A stretch of 64,000 nucleotides of DNA from an uncultured Eubacteriales bacterium (GCA_902765005.1 CACWYB010000010.1:1-64000); one strand, 5' to 3'; positions 16,103 to 25,476 are shown, counted from the first letter of the stretch. The notes: a model not told the origin generated them from the letters alone. Numbers and translations are program-made.

Positions 16103-17614
16103 TCAGTGCATGATCCGGCAGCTCTTTTTCGCCTCGGCCACCCGCTTGTCCGGCAGGGGCTTGACGGAGAACTTCTCCAGGTGCAAAGCCCCATTGGCCT
16201 TCACATAGAAGTCCGCGTCCTTGGCCTCGGGGAACAGCTCCCCGTCCTTCTTCATGAGCTCCTCCATGGCGGCGGCCACGTCCGGGCTCACCTCGATATA
16301 GATGCGTTTGAGCTTGCAGCCCTTGAGCACCTGCAAGGTCTGCTTGCGGAGCCGGTTGAAGACGGTGTAGGGCGAGAGGACCTTGGCTTCCCCCTGGCAG
16401 TAGGGGCAGGTGACCTTCAGGGTATCGCCGATGCTGCGGCCGGTCTTCTTCCGGGTAAGCTCCACCAGGCCCAAATGGGTGAAGCCGAAGACATGGGAGC
16501 GGGTGTGGTCGTCCCGCATGGCGTCCTTCAGGGTCTGGAGGACCTTCTGCCGGTCCGCCTCCTTCTCCATGTCGATGAAGTCGATGATCACGATGCCGCC
16601 GATGTCCCGGAGCCTGAGCTGGACGGCGATCTCCTTGGCGGCCTCGCAGTTGGTGTTGGTGATGGTCTTCTCCAGGTTGTCCTTGCCCACGTACTTGCCC
16701 GTGTTCACGTCGATAATGGTCATGGCCTCGGCCCGGTCGATGACCAGATAGCCGCCGGATTTGAGCCAGACCTGGCGGGCGAGGGCGTTTTCGATCTTCG
16801 CCTCGGTGTCGTAGCGGTCGAAGAGGGCCTCGGTGTCCTTGTAGAGGATGCGGGGCTTGAGCTTGGGAGCCATCACATCGGCGATGGACTTGAGCTTCTC
16901 AAAGGCCTCCTGGTCGTTGACGAACACCCGGTCCACATCCTTCATGAGCAGGTCGCGTACCGTGCGGAAAAGCAGGCTCTGCTCCGCGTGCATGAGGGCC
17001 GGGGCCTTGGTCTTCTTGGATTTCTTCTCAATGTCCTCGTAGAGGTTCAGGAGGCTGTCCAGATCCTCCTGGAAAGCTTCCTTCGTTTTGCCGGCGGAGG
17101 CGGTGCGGACGATGACGCCCTTGTTCTTGGGCTTGATCTCGTTGAGGATCTTGCGGAGCCGCCCCCGCTCCTCCTCCTTTTCGATGCGGCGGCTCACGCC
17201 CACGTAATCCACCGTGGGCATGAGGACCAGGGAGCGGCCCGCCAGGGTGATGTGGGTGGTGACCCGGGCGCCCTTGGTGCCCACCGGGTCCTTGGCCACC
17301 TGGACCAGGATGGCCTGGCCGGGCTTGAGCAGATCGCCGATCTTGCGGGTCTCGGGGAGCTGCTCCAGTTCGTCGTACTGATCCCCGGGGAAGAACACGT
17401 CCCCGGCGTAGAGGAAGGCGTTCTTCTCCAGGCCGATGTCCACGAAGGCCGCCTGCATGCCCGGCAGCACGTTTTGGACCTTGCCCAGGTAGATGTTGCC
17501 CACCAGGCGCTCGGTGCCGTTTTGCTCCACGTAGAGCTCCACGGGGGTGCCGTCCTCCACCACCGCCACGCGGATGGCGAATTTGTTGGCGTCTACCAAT
17601 ATTTCTTTATTCAT
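16103..17614 (-). CDS. rng: Ribonuclease G/E family endoribonuclease
   Basis: A 503-residue protein matching RNase G in length: an S1 domain in the N-terminal part (VGNIYLGKVQNVLPGMQAAF), the catalytic DNase I-like domain with acidic residues in MTIIDVNTGKYVG and IVIIDFIDM, and the zinc-link motif CPYC near TCPYCQGEAKV. It cuts single-stranded AU-rich RNA in rRNA maturation and mRNA decay. The start at 17614 has AAAGGA upstream and overlaps the DUF2344 gene by 8 bp, making it the third gene of a radical SAM-DUF2344-rng operon. Confidence 0.95.
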   Translation of the reverse strand: MNKEILVDANKFAIRVAVVEDGTPVELYVEQNGTERLVGNIYLGKVQNVLPGMQAAFVDIGLEKNAFLYAGDVFFPGDQYDELEQLPETRKIGDLLKPGQAILVQVAKDPVGTKGARVTTHITLAGRSLVLMPTVDYVGVSRRIEKEEERGRLRKILNEIKPKNKGVIVRTASAGKTKEAFQEDLDSLLNLYEDIEKKSKKTKAPALMHAEQSLLFRTVRDLLMKDVDRVFVNDQEAFEKLKSIADVMAPKLKPRILYKDTEALFDRYDTEAKIENALARQVWLKSGGYLVIDRAEAMTIIDVNTGKYVGKDNLEKTITNTNCEAAKEIAVQLRLRDIGGIVIIDFIDMEKEADRQKVLQTLKDAMRDDHTRSHVFGFTHLGLVELTRKKTGRSIGDTLKVTCPYCQGEAKVLSPYTVFNRLRKQTLQVLKGCKLKRIYIEVSPDVAAAMEELMKKDGELFPEAKDADFYVKANGALHLEKFSVKPLPDKRVAEAKKSCRIMH

Positions 17615-18305
17615 GTTTTCCTTTCCCAAGGCAGGGAAGTCCGGGCAGGTCGTCGAAATACATCTCCTCCCGCCGGCATCTGAAGGAACCGGCTGACCCC
17701 AGAAAATCGAGCAGCACGTTGACAAACGCTTCCGTGCGAAGCCCGCCACCGGCGGTCAGCTCCCCCAGAACATCCAGCGTGAAGGAGGCGCCGTCGCCTT
17801 CCGTTAGCCTTGCTTCGTAGAGCTGCGGACGGATATTTTGGGGCACCATGGCCCCGCTCTTCGTCCGCTTCTGTACCATAAGTTCTTCGCTTTGCAGCAG
17901 CTTTTGGAGGGCGCTGCTCACCTCTGCCGCCGAAACAGTTTTCTCGGGCCGCACCCACAGGGTGTACCGGGCGGCGGCCAAATGCCCGGTCAGGGTGCTC
18001 AGGTTCTCCGGCGCCTCCATGGCATGGGACACGGCCATGCCCTCAGGGAGGACGGCGTTGAGGCGGGCTTCAAACGCCGCCGGGGCAACCTCGCCGTCCA
18101 GCCGCACGTCGAACCACTCCCGCTCGCTCTCATAGCCCGTGGACAACGCCCCCGCAAAGGCCATGAGGGGATGGGGATTGAAGCCCTGGGAATACATAAG
18201 GGGCATGTCCGCCCGCCGGAGCGCCCGCTGCAGCGTCCGCTGCATATCCAAATGGGACAGGTAGGCTGCCCGCCCCTTCTCATGCAAGGCCGCAATAATC
18301 CGCAT
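17607..18305 (-). CDS. DUF2344 (TIGR03936) protein
   Basis: A 232-residue protein beginning MRIIAALHEKGRAAYLSHLD and containing RRADMPLMYSQGFNPHP, the signature of the DUF2344/TIGR03936 family. This family is usually adjacent or fused to TIGR03960 radical SAM proteins; its biochemical role is not established. The start at 18305 follows GGGAGG and overlaps the end of the radical SAM gene by 26 bp, so the partners are translationally coupled. Confidence 0.9.
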   Translation of the reverse strand: MRIIAALHEKGRAAYLSHLDMQRTLQRALRRADMPLMYSQGFNPHPLMAFAGALSTGYESEREWFDVRLDGEVAPAAFEARLNAVLPEGMAVSHAMEAPENLSTLTGHLAAARYTLWVRPEKTVSAAEVSSALQKLLQSEELMVQKRTKSGAMVPQNIRPQLYEARLTEGDGASFTLDVLGELTAGGGLRTEAFVNVLLDFLGSAGSFRCRREEMYFDDLPGLPCLGKGKHE

Positions 18306-20115
18306 AGGCCCTCCCAAAGCAACCGTTGCAGCCCTGGCGACAGTCTTTCGTGGTGACGGCCGCCATGGCCTTCTCATACTCTTTCTTCAGATACTCTTCC
18401 GTGACCACCACGTCCACATGGCTCCAGGGAAGCTTCTCATCCAGCGACCGCTGCCGGTGAGCGTATTCCTCCACGGTAAGGCCGCATTCCCGGAAAGCCT
18501 CCTGCCAGGCGTCGGGCTTGAAATGCTCGCTCCAGGAATCGAAGCGGCAGCCCTTCTCATGGGCGCGGATGAGCACGTCGCCGAGGCGCCGATCCCCCCG
18601 GGAGAAGGCCGCTTCCAGCACGGACAGGAAGCTGGGGTGGTAGTGGAGCTCCCCGCCCCGGACCCCCTTCATGGCCCCCACCAGCAGGCGCTGCTTGCGG
18701 CGGATCTCCTCGGGCTCGTCCTGGGCGCACCACTCAAAGGCCGTGTGGGGCTTGGGCACGAAGGTGGACACGCTGACCGTGAGCCTGAGCCCCTTGCCCC
18801 GCTTCTCCTTGGGCAGGGAATAGAACAGGCGGGAGACCTTCTTGGCCAGCTCCGCGATGCCCAGCACGTCCTCGTCCGTCTCCGTGGGCAGGCCGATCAT
18901 GAAGTAGAGCTTGACCCCGTTCCAGCCGGATTCGAAGGCGTCGGAGCAGGCCCGAAGCAAATCCTCCTCGGTCACGTTCTTGTTGATCACGTCCCGCATG
19001 CGCTGGGTCCCCGCCTCGGGAGCGAAGGTGAGGCCGGCTTTGCGGATGGACTGCATCTTGTCCAGCTCCTCCTTCAAAAGGGAATCCACCCGCAGGCTGG
19101 GCAGGGCCACAGACACCCGCTTCTTCTCCATCCGGTCCATGATCTCGGGGAGCAGGGCGTGGAGCCGGGAATAGTCCCCGGTGGACAGGCTCAAAAGCGA
19201 GATCTCGTCGTAGCCCGTGCAGGCCACCAGCTGTTCCGCCTGGCGGAGCAGGGTTTCTTCCGACCGCTCCCGGACGGGGCGGTAGATGTAGCCCGCCTGA
19301 CAGAACCGGCAGCCCCGGGTGCAGCCCCGCATGACCTCCAGGGCCACCCGGTCATGGACGATCTGCATATGGGGCACCAGCTGCTCCCCCACGAAGGGAG
19401 CGGCATCCAGGTTTTTGAGGATGCGGCGGGTGACTTTTTCCGGTGCTTTTTCGCTGAGCCGACGGATGCCAACAAAGCCGGAATCCCCGTATTCCGCCTC
19501 ATAGAAGCTGGGCACATAGACCCCGGGGATGGCGGCCAGGCGCTCCAAAAGCTGCGCCTTGCTCTCCCCTGCCCGCTTCCAGGCACGGTAGGCGTTCACC
19601 AGCTCCGGTTCGGCCTCCTCCCCGTCGCCGATGACGATGGCGTCGAAGAAGGCGGCGATGGGCTCCGGGTTCACGGCGCAGGGGCCGCCGGCGATGACGA
19701 GGGGGCAGTCCTCCCCTCGCTCCCGGGCCAGGAAGGGGATTCGGGCCAGCTCCAACATGGTGAGCACGTTGCTGTAGCACATCTCATACAGCAGGGAAAA
19801 GCCCACGATATCAAAGCTTTTCAGGGGGGCCCGGCTCTCCAGGGTAAACAGCTCCTCCCCCGCGGCCTTCAGGGCCCGCTCCATGTCCGTCCAGGGGGCG
19901 AAGCACCGCTCGCAGCGCACGCCCTCCATGCCGTTGAGCACGTGGTAGAGGATGCGGGAGCCCAGATGGGACATGCCGATCTCGTACACGTCGGGGAAAC
20001 AGAGGGCAAAGCGAAGGTCCGCCTGGGCCTTCAGCTGCATGTTGTATTCGCCGCCGATATACCGGGCGGGCTTCTCCACCTGCTGGAGGAGACTTGTCAA
20101 AACTTCTTCCGTCAC
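18280..20115 (-). CDS. Radical SAM protein of the TIGR03960 family
   Basis: A 611-residue protein: an N-terminal cobalamin-binding-like region (ALCFPDVYEIGMSHLGSRIL, PLVIAGGPCAVNPEP), then a radical SAM core whose iron-sulfur cysteines are C265, C269 and C272 (RGCTRGCRFCQAGY). TIGR03960 proteins are widespread in Firmicutes with unknown substrate. Translation starts at GTG 20115. It leads the operon with DUF2344 and rng, from a promoter located partly within the end of spoIVFB. Confidence 0.92.
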   Translation of the reverse strand: MTEEVLTSLLQQVEKPARYIGGEYNMQLKAQADLRFALCFPDVYEIGMSHLGSRILYHVLNGMEGVRCERCFAPWTDMERALKAAGEELFTLESRAPLKSFDIVGFSLLYEMCYSNVLTMLELARIPFLARERGEDCPLVIAGGPCAVNPEPIAAFFDAIVIGDGEEAEPELVNAYRAWKRAGESKAQLLERLAAIPGVYVPSFYEAEYGDSGFVGIRRLSEKAPEKVTRRILKNLDAAPFVGEQLVPHMQIVHDRVALEVMRGCTRGCRFCQAGYIYRPVRERSEETLLRQAEQLVACTGYDEISLLSLSTGDYSRLHALLPEIMDRMEKKRVSVALPSLRVDSLLKEELDKMQSIRKAGLTFAPEAGTQRMRDVINKNVTEEDLLRACSDAFESGWNGVKLYFMIGLPTETDEDVLGIAELAKKVSRLFYSLPKEKRGKGLRLTVSVSTFVPKPHTAFEWCAQDEPEEIRRKQRLLVGAMKGVRGGELHYHPSFLSVLEAAFSRGDRRLGDVLIRAHEKGCRFDSWSEHFKPDAWQEAFRECGLTVEEYAHRQRSLDEKLPWSHVDVVVTEEYLKKEYEKAMAAVTTKDCRQGCNGCFGRAYADYCGLA

Positions 20116-20198
20116 GCCTTGCTTTCCTACCTGTCATCTTGGCCGGATTTCTGCGATTTTAGCCCTGTGCACATAAAAACGCAGTTTACAACAAACAT

Positions 20199-20227
20199 AC
20201 TATACCACATTCTCTTTCACCGGTCAA
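20199..20227 (-). promoter_or_regulatory. Promoter of the radical SAM-DUF2344-rng operon
   Basis: On the minus strand TTGACC (20222-20227), 17-bp spacer, TATAGT (20199-20204). The -35 box overlaps the last codons of the SpoIVFB gene. Confidence 0.75.
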
Positions 20228-21098
20228 ACAGGAAAACAAGGTCCCTTAGGGTCGCCTTCGTCCCCCGGCGCAGCAGGCCGTCCAGCAGAGCGCCTTCGTC
20301 CAGGGTACCCAGCAGCCGGTTGCCCCGGCCGATGACCCGGATGAGGGTGTAGCGGCCCCGGCGCAGCTCCCGGAGGGCTTCCCCGGCGGTCTTGTCGGCA
20401 GAGAGGGCCGCTTCCCGCACCTCCAGGGGGCGGCCCGCCCGCAGGGCGCCCTGGCGGGACAGCAGGTCCGCAATGGCCTGATCCTCCCCAGCGAGCAGGG
20501 TCCTGCCGCCGCAGAAGAGGAGGAAAGCGGCAAAGAGCAGGGCCGTTTCGCTGCCCACGCCCAGGATGGCGCCGTAGACGCCCAGGGCAAGAAGGCATGC
20601 CCCCAGGAGGATGCCCAGGGCCGCCGTGAGCCGCCGGGCGCGGCGAAGGGGCAGCACCCGGCTGAGGAGCGCCGCCAGGGCCCGGCCCCCGTCCAGGGGC
20701 TCGGCGGGGAGCAGGTTCACCAGGGAAAGGGTCAGGTTCTGCAGGAAGAAGGGCTCCATGACCCCCGCCGTCACCGGAAGCAGGCGAACAAACAGCAGGC
20801 TCATCCCCGCCGCGCCCAGGCCGCACAGGGGGCCGGCCAGGGATACGAAAAGGGGCTCCCGGCCGCCGGTATCCATATCCGTCTCGAGGGCGGCGCCGAA
20901 GGGCCAGAGCTCCCAAGCGCTGACCCGGTAGCCCAGGCCCCGGGCGGTGAACAAATGCCCCAGCTCATGGACGAGCAGGGCCAGCAGCCCCAGGCCCACC
21001 CGCCGGGGCCCCTCCGCGACGAGCAACAGCAGGAGGGCCGGGAGCACCGTCCAGTGGGCCCGGATCTGCGTTTCGCCCTGGAGGAGAAGGCGCCTCAT
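20217..21098 (-). CDS. spoIVFB: SpoIVFB-type intramembrane M50 metalloprotease
   Basis: A 293-residue site-2 protease: zinc motif HELGH at 44-48 in a membrane segment and the third ligand Asp136 in LVNLLPAEPLDGGRA. The C-terminal 70 residues resemble a CBS-like regulatory region, as in SpoIVFB. SpoIVFB cleaves pro-SigK in the mother cell; a gene for pro-SigK lies at 49671-50387. Its start overlaps the SpoIVFA stop by ATGA. In Bacillus spoIVFA-spoIVFB directly precede rplU-ysxB-rpmA; here a radical SAM-DUF2344-rng block separates them. Confidence 0.9.
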   Translation of the reverse strand: MRRLLLQGETQIRAHWTVLPALLLLLVAEGPRRVGLGLLALLVHELGHLFTARGLGYRVSAWELWPFGAALETDMDTGGREPLFVSLAGPLCGLGAAGMSLLFVRLLPVTAGVMEPFFLQNLTLSLVNLLPAEPLDGGRALAALLSRVLPLRRARRLTAALGILLGACLLALGVYGAILGVGSETALLFAAFLLFCGGRTLLAGEDQAIADLLSRQGALRAGRPLEVREAALSADKTAGEALRELRRGRYTLIRVIGRGNRLLGTLDEGALLDGLLRRGTKATLRDLVFLFDR

Positions 21099-21772
21099 GC
21101 CTGCTTCTGCACGCCGAGGGACACGTAGGCCCGGGGGTCCTGGGGAGCGCCCTTTTCCGAGATGCCCAAATACACCCGCCGGCCGGGGGGCACCTGGCCC
21201 AGCTGCTGTCCCGCCGCCACAAGCTCCCCGGCCCGAACGGACAGCTCCTCCAGGCCGTAATACACGGTGTCGATGTCGCCGGCGGAGCGGACCCGGACGA
21301 AGGTGCCCCAGGTTTCATCCTCCCCCACGGCGAAGACCTGGCCGGCGCAGCAGCAGCTCACCTCCCGGCTCAGGGCGCAAAAGCCCAACAGGCTATCCTC
21401 CGGCAGGAGGGTCACTTCGTCGGCGAGGACCGGGGTGGCCCACTTCACCCGGCGCACGTCTGCCCCGGCCTCCCCCTGGGCGGCGGGGGCCTGGGCCTCC
21501 ACAAAGTAGAGGGCGCCCAGGGCGTCCTCATGGGCGGTGGGGTCGGGCCTATGGTCCTGCTCGCTGGCGAAGACCTGCCGCTCTTTGCCGGGGAGGCGGC
21601 TGCCCAGCTCCAGCACCAGGGCGATGAGAAGCACGCCCAAACACAGGCTGAGCTTGGCCATCATGCTCCCCGAGCGCACCTGTATCTTCGCCTCCTGCTC
21701 CCGTACCGTGAACCTGCCGCAGGGGCCCGCGTTCTGCTGCCGCTCCCGCACCTTCACCTCTCCAACATCCAT
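21095..21772 (-). CDS. spoIVFA: SpoIVFA-like membrane protein with LytM-type domain
   Basis: A 225-residue protein with a cytoplasmic N-terminal region, one transmembrane helix (about residues 41-58, LSLCLGVLLIALVLEL) and an extracytoplasmic C-terminal domain of the degenerate M23/LytM type (FVRVRSAGDIDTVYYGLEEL), lacking obvious zinc ligands. SpoIVFA holds SpoIVFB inactive until a forespore signal arrives. Assignment rests on architecture and coupling to spoIVFB. The start at 21772 follows AAGGAGG. Confidence 0.82.
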   Translation of the reverse strand: MDVGEVKVRERQQNAGPCGRFTVREQEAKIQVRSGSMMAKLSLCLGVLLIALVLELGSRLPGKERQVFASEQDHRPDPTAHEDALGALYFVEAQAPAAQGEAGADVRRVKWATPVLADEVTLLPEDSLLGFCALSREVSCCCAGQVFAVGEDETWGTFVRVRSAGDIDTVYYGLEELSVRAGELVAAGQQLGQVPPGRRVYLGISEKGAPQDPRAYVSLGVQKQA

Positions 21773-21878
21773 ATCTGCCTCCTTATCGCGTTTTGTCTCA
21801 CAATACGCCGGAGCATGGCGGAGTATGACGAATAGCGGATGTATGGAAAGCACGCATTCCAAAGAGCTTTGTGAATAC

Positions 21879-21965
21879 AAAAAAGCTCAGGAACTCTAAT
21901 GTGTTAGTTTTCCTGAGCTTTTCTTTTTGCGCCGCTTTTTCCTTTCCCGGAAAAGAAAAAGCGGC
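21879..21965. repeat. Double-hairpin 3'-end element, copy b
   Basis: Next to the ABC-exporter stop (12 nt) is a stem beginning GCCGCTTTTTC (21931-21947/21949-21965, one mismatch). Beyond it is the AAGCTCAGGAA hairpin (21879-21893/21910-21922). Order from the gene end is the same as in copy a. Confidence 0.85.
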
Positions 21966-21976
21966 AAAAGCGTATC

Positions 21977-23701
21977 TTATCCCTGCGAAACGGAGAACAG
22001 GGAGTAGAAGTAGCCCCTCCGGGCCATGAGCTCGTCAAAGGTACCCTGCTCCTGGGCCTGGCCGTTTTTCAGGGCGAACAGGCCCGTGCAGCGGCGCAGG
22101 ATGTTCTCATCGAGATCGTGAGTGACCAGGACGCGGGTATAGCCGTCCAGCTTCAGGATGGCGTCCAGCACCCCGAAGGAGGTTTCGGCATCCAGGGACG
22201 CCGTGGCCTCGTCCACGAACAGGACGGGGGTTTTTCGAAGGAGCGCCCGGGCGATGGAGATCCGCTGCCGCTCGCCGCCGGAAAGGCCTGAGCCGTTTTC
22301 GCCGCAAAGATACGCTTCGCCCTTCTCATCTATGAGATTCTTGAGCCCCGAGAGCCGCACCGCCCGGTCGATCTCCTCCTGAGGAAAGTCGGAGAACAGG
22401 GTGATGTTGTCCCGGATGGTGCTGTTGAACACGAACACATTCTGCTGGATGATGGACACCAGGTCGTAGAGGGAGCCGGTGGACAGGGACTTGAGCTCCT
22501 TCCCGTCATACAGGATCTGCCCCCGGTACGCCTTGGAGGAAGCCATGAGCAGGTTCAGGATCGTGGACTTGCCGCTGCCGGAGCCGCCCACCAGGGCATA
22601 GCAGCCGCCGGCCTTCAGCTCCATATCCACGTCGCGCAGCACGGGCTTTCCCTCTTCGTAGGCAAACGACAGATCCCGGATGGAGATGCCCTCCTCCAAC
22701 CGGGGCGCCACGCGCTCGCCCTCGTCGGGCACATTTCTGTTCAGGGCCTGGGCCAGCTTGTCCATCAGCCCCAGGGAAGCCTTGGTGCCCGCGTAAAAGG
22801 CCGGGAAGGTCATGATGGGCGCCAAGATATAGTTTAAGAGCTGCACGAAGACGATGGCGGTACCGGCGGTGATGCCCTTTCCGGAAAGCGCCAGCGCGGC
22901 GGCCACAAAGAAGACGCCGATCTGCAGGGTGCCGCCGGCTAAGTTGGAAGCGTATTCCACGAGCACATTCACCTTCGTGCGCTTTTTGGACGCAGTATAC
23001 ACGCCTTCGTTGCTGTTCTCATGGATGCGCGAGATGCTCTTTTCCGCCTTAAAGCTCTTGATCACCGAGAAGCCCGTCAGCGCATCCTTCAGCATGCCGG
23101 TGTAGCCTTCCTTTTTGTCGGAAACCTGCTTCTCCGCCTTTGCCGCCCTGTCGCCCAGCAGCAGGGAAACGCCGATGGGCAGCAGGGAAAAGCCGATGGC
23201 GATCAGAGTAAGCAGGGGGCTGTACCAGATCATGAGAAAGAACGCGCCGACGAACACGAGGCCCACCTGGATGGTGCTTTGCAGTTTCCCGATGAATTCC
23301 GTTTCGATCGTGTTCACGTCGTTGGAAAGGGCGGAGATATACAGGGATGTGTTCTCACCGGAGAACGCCTGTATCCCCTTCTCCGTGAGCCGTTCAAAGG
23401 CATAGGCCCGATACTGCCGCATGGCCTTTGCCCGGAACTCGGCAAGGAACGTGTGGTCCAGGACCCATCCCAGCAGCAGCATGGCGAAAGCAGCCCCATC
23501 CACGGCAAGCAGCGTGCGGATGCTGTATGCGGCTTCCCCGGAAATGAGGTCGGATACCTGCTTGAGCGACCATGAGATGATCAGCATTGTAACGGCGTTG
23601 AGAAAGGCCGCCAGCACGGTCATGGCCAGGTTGAATTTGTTCTTTCTAAACAGCTCCCTGACAAAGGGACGGCGCAGCGCTTTGATCTCCTGCTTTGTCA
23701 T
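21977..23701 (-). CDS. ABC exporter (fused permease and ATPase)
   Basis: A 574-residue half-transporter: six membrane helices in residues 1-310, then an ATPase domain with Walker A GGSGSGKST near residue 370, signature LSGGERQR and Walker B VLFVDEATA. It should form a homodimer or pair with another half-transporter and export lipids, peptides or drugs. The start at 23701 follows AAAGGAGG, and a near-perfect promoter precedes it. It appears monocistronic. Confidence 0.93.
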   Translation of the reverse strand: MTKQEIKALRRPFVRELFRKNKFNLAMTVLAAFLNAVTMLIISWSLKQVSDLISGEAAYSIRTLLAVDGAAFAMLLLGWVLDHTFLAEFRAKAMRQYRAYAFERLTEKGIQAFSGENTSLYISALSNDVNTIETEFIGKLQSTIQVGLVFVGAFFLMIWYSPLLTLIAIGFSLLPIGVSLLLGDRAAKAEKQVSDKKEGYTGMLKDALTGFSVIKSFKAEKSISRIHENSNEGVYTASKKRTKVNVLVEYASNLAGGTLQIGVFFVAAALALSGKGITAGTAIVFVQLLNYILAPIMTFPAFYAGTKASLGLMDKLAQALNRNVPDEGERVAPRLEEGISIRDLSFAYEEGKPVLRDVDMELKAGGCYALVGGSGSGKSTILNLLMASSKAYRGQILYDGKELKSLSTGSLYDLVSIIQQNVFVFNSTIRDNITLFSDFPQEEIDRAVRLSGLKNLIDEKGEAYLCGENGSGLSGGERQRISIARALLRKTPVLFVDEATASLDAETSFGVLDAILKLDGYTRVLVTHDLDENILRRCTGLFALKNGQAQEQGTFDELMARRGYFYSLFSVSQG

Positions 23702-23735
23702 GTTTCGGACCTCCTTTGGGGATTCGTTGGCACAT

Positions 23736-23764
23736 AGTATACGGTTGGACGAAAAAGCTGTCAA
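23736..23764 (-). promoter_or_regulatory. Promoter of the ABC exporter
   Basis: On the minus strand TTGACA (23759-23764), 17-bp spacer, TATACT (23736-23741). A tandem CGGGCAGTTGTT repeat lies just upstream. Confidence 0.85.
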
Positions 23765-23812
23765 GCAACGGGCGGTTGTTCGGGCAGTTGTTCGGGCAGT
23801 TGAGAAAAAAAA

Positions 23813-23840
23813 GCGGAGGCGATGATAGGATCGCCTCCGC
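23813..23840 (-). terminator. Terminator of hutH
   Basis: A 10-bp stem GCGGAGGCGA/TCGCCTCCGC (23813-23822/23831-23840) followed on the minus strand by at least eight U residues. Confidence 0.92.
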
Positions 23841-23856
23841 AGAAAGGTATATGCTT

Positions 23857-25407
23857 TTACCGGAAATCCGGCAGCGCCCGGGCCACCAGGGTCTCGATCT
23901 TGCCGGAGCGGATGAGCTCGTTCATGGCGGCCACATCCACCCGCAGCTCATGGTCGTCCTCGCAGAAGGGGACCACCTCCCGAACCAGGCGGTAAATCTG
24001 TTCATGGACCGGGGAGAGCTTGTCCGCGATGCCCCGCAAATCGATGCCCTGGACCGCGGCCATGAGCTCGAAGGCCAGGACGGAATAGAGGTTCTTCACG
24101 ATGGTGCGGCACTTCCTCGCGGCTGTGGTGCCCATGCTCACGTGATCCTCCTGGTTGGCGGAGGAGGGGATGCTGTCCACGCTGGCGGGATGGGCATGGA
24201 CCTTGTTCTCGGAGACGATGGAGGCCGCCGCATACTGGCAGATCATGTAGCCGGAGTTCAGGCCCCCGTGGGGAGTCAAAAAGGCGGGCAGGCCGTTAGA
24301 AAGGGTGGGATTCACCATGCGCTCCAAGCGGCGCTCGGAGATGGAGCAGAGCTCCGCCGCGGCGATGCCCAGAAAATCCATGACCAGGGCCACCGGCTCC
24401 CCATGGAAGTTGCCGCCGGAGATGACGGACTCGTCCTCCGGGAAGAGGATGGGGTTGTCGGTGACGGAGTTCATCTCCGTCTCCAGGACGCTGCGCACGT
24501 AGGCGATGGAATCCCGCACGGCCCCGTGGACCTGGGGGATGCAGCGGATGGCGTAGGCATCCTGGACCCGGAGGTTCTTGGAAGCTTCCGCCGTGGGGCT
24601 GTTCTCCAGGAGCAGGCGGATGTTTTTGGCCACCAGGCTCTGGCCCTTCTGGGGGCGGATGGTGTGGATGCGGGGGTCGAAAGCGGAGGTTAGGGCAGTG
24701 AGGGCCTCCATGGTCATGGAGGCGGTGATGTCGGCCAGCTTGGCCCCCCGATCCAGGTCGTACCACACCAGGGCGCCGATGGCGGTCATGCACTGGGTGC
24801 CGTTAATGAGGGCCAGGCCCTCCTTGGCCAGCAGATGGTAGGTTTGGATGCCGGCCCGCGCCATGGCCTCGGCCCCGGGGAGCTTCTCCCCCTTATACCA
24901 GGCTTCCCCCCGGCCCAGGATCACCAGGGCCATATGGGCCAGCGGCGCCAAATCGCCCGACGCGCCCAGGGAGCCCTGGCGGGGCACCACGGGGGTCACG
25001 CCCTTGTTGAGCATGTCCAACAGGCACTCGATGAGCTCCCGGCGGATGCCGGAGTTGCCCTTGACCAGGGCGTTGGCCCGCAGGAGCATCATGGCCCGGA
25101 CCACTTCCTCCGGGAAGGGGTTGCCCACGGCCACGCAGTGGCTCAGGATCAGGTTCTCCTGGAGCTGGGCGCTCTGCTCATGGCCCACGTTCACCTTGGA
25201 GAATTCGCCGAAGCCGGTGGAGATGCCGTAGACCCGGCGATCCTCCTTCAGGATCTTTTCCACCAGGGCACGGGCCCTGTCGATGGCCTCATAACAGCTT
25301 TCGCTCAACCGCACCGGGGCATACTCTCGGGCAACGGCCACCACCTTCTCGATGGTCAGGCTCTCTCCGTCCACAATGACCGGGGCAAGGGAATGGTCCA
25401 CATCCAT
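23857..25407 (-). CDS. hutH: Histidine ammonia-lyase
   Basis: A 516-residue protein of the aromatic amino acid lyase family. The MIO cofactor forms from Ala149-Ser150-Gly151 in GSLGASGDLAPLAH. The Ser89-His90 pair in LILSHCVAVG matches the histidine-selective lineage rather than phenylalanine or tyrosine lyases. It converts histidine to urocanate and ammonia. Translation is placed at 25407 (MDVDHSLAP), with GGAGG upstream. The remaining histidine-degradation genes (hutU, hutI, hutG) are not in this window. Confidence 0.93.
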   Translation of the reverse strand: MDVDHSLAPVIVDGESLTIEKVVAVAREYAPVRLSESCYEAIDRARALVEKILKEDRRVYGISTGFGEFSKVNVGHEQSAQLQENLILSHCVAVGNPFPEEVVRAMMLLRANALVKGNSGIRRELIECLLDMLNKGVTPVVPRQGSLGASGDLAPLAHMALVILGRGEAWYKGEKLPGAEAMARAGIQTYHLLAKEGLALINGTQCMTAIGALVWYDLDRGAKLADITASMTMEALTALTSAFDPRIHTIRPQKGQSLVAKNIRLLLENSPTAEASKNLRVQDAYAIRCIPQVHGAVRDSIAYVRSVLETEMNSVTDNPILFPEDESVISGGNFHGEPVALVMDFLGIAAAELCSISERRLERMVNPTLSNGLPAFLTPHGGLNSGYMICQYAAASIVSENKVHAHPASVDSIPSSANQEDHVSMGTTAARKCRTIVKNLYSVLAFELMAAVQGIDLRGIADKLSPVHEQIYRLVREVVPFCEDDHELRVDVAAMNELIRSGKIETLVARALPDFR

Positions 25408-25447
25408 GGCAAACACACCTCCACGAAGCAATTCTTTTCGCGTATCC

Positions 25448-25476
25448 ATACTATCATCTTGGGCAGGGCAGGTCAA
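25448..25476 (-). promoter_or_regulatory. Promoter of hutH
   Basis: On the minus strand TTGACC (25471-25476), 17-bp spacer, TAGTAT (25448-25453). Confidence 0.6.

Noticed and set aside
16088-17683. Long plus-strand frame opposite rng
   Set aside because: Composition mirrors the coding frame of rng on the other strand; no ribosome site or recognisable domain.
21840-21860. CATACATC and CATACTCC sequences upstream of spoIVFA as a sporulation SigE promoter
   Set aside because: The -10-like strings are present but no -35 ATA element lies at the required 16-18 bp spacing.
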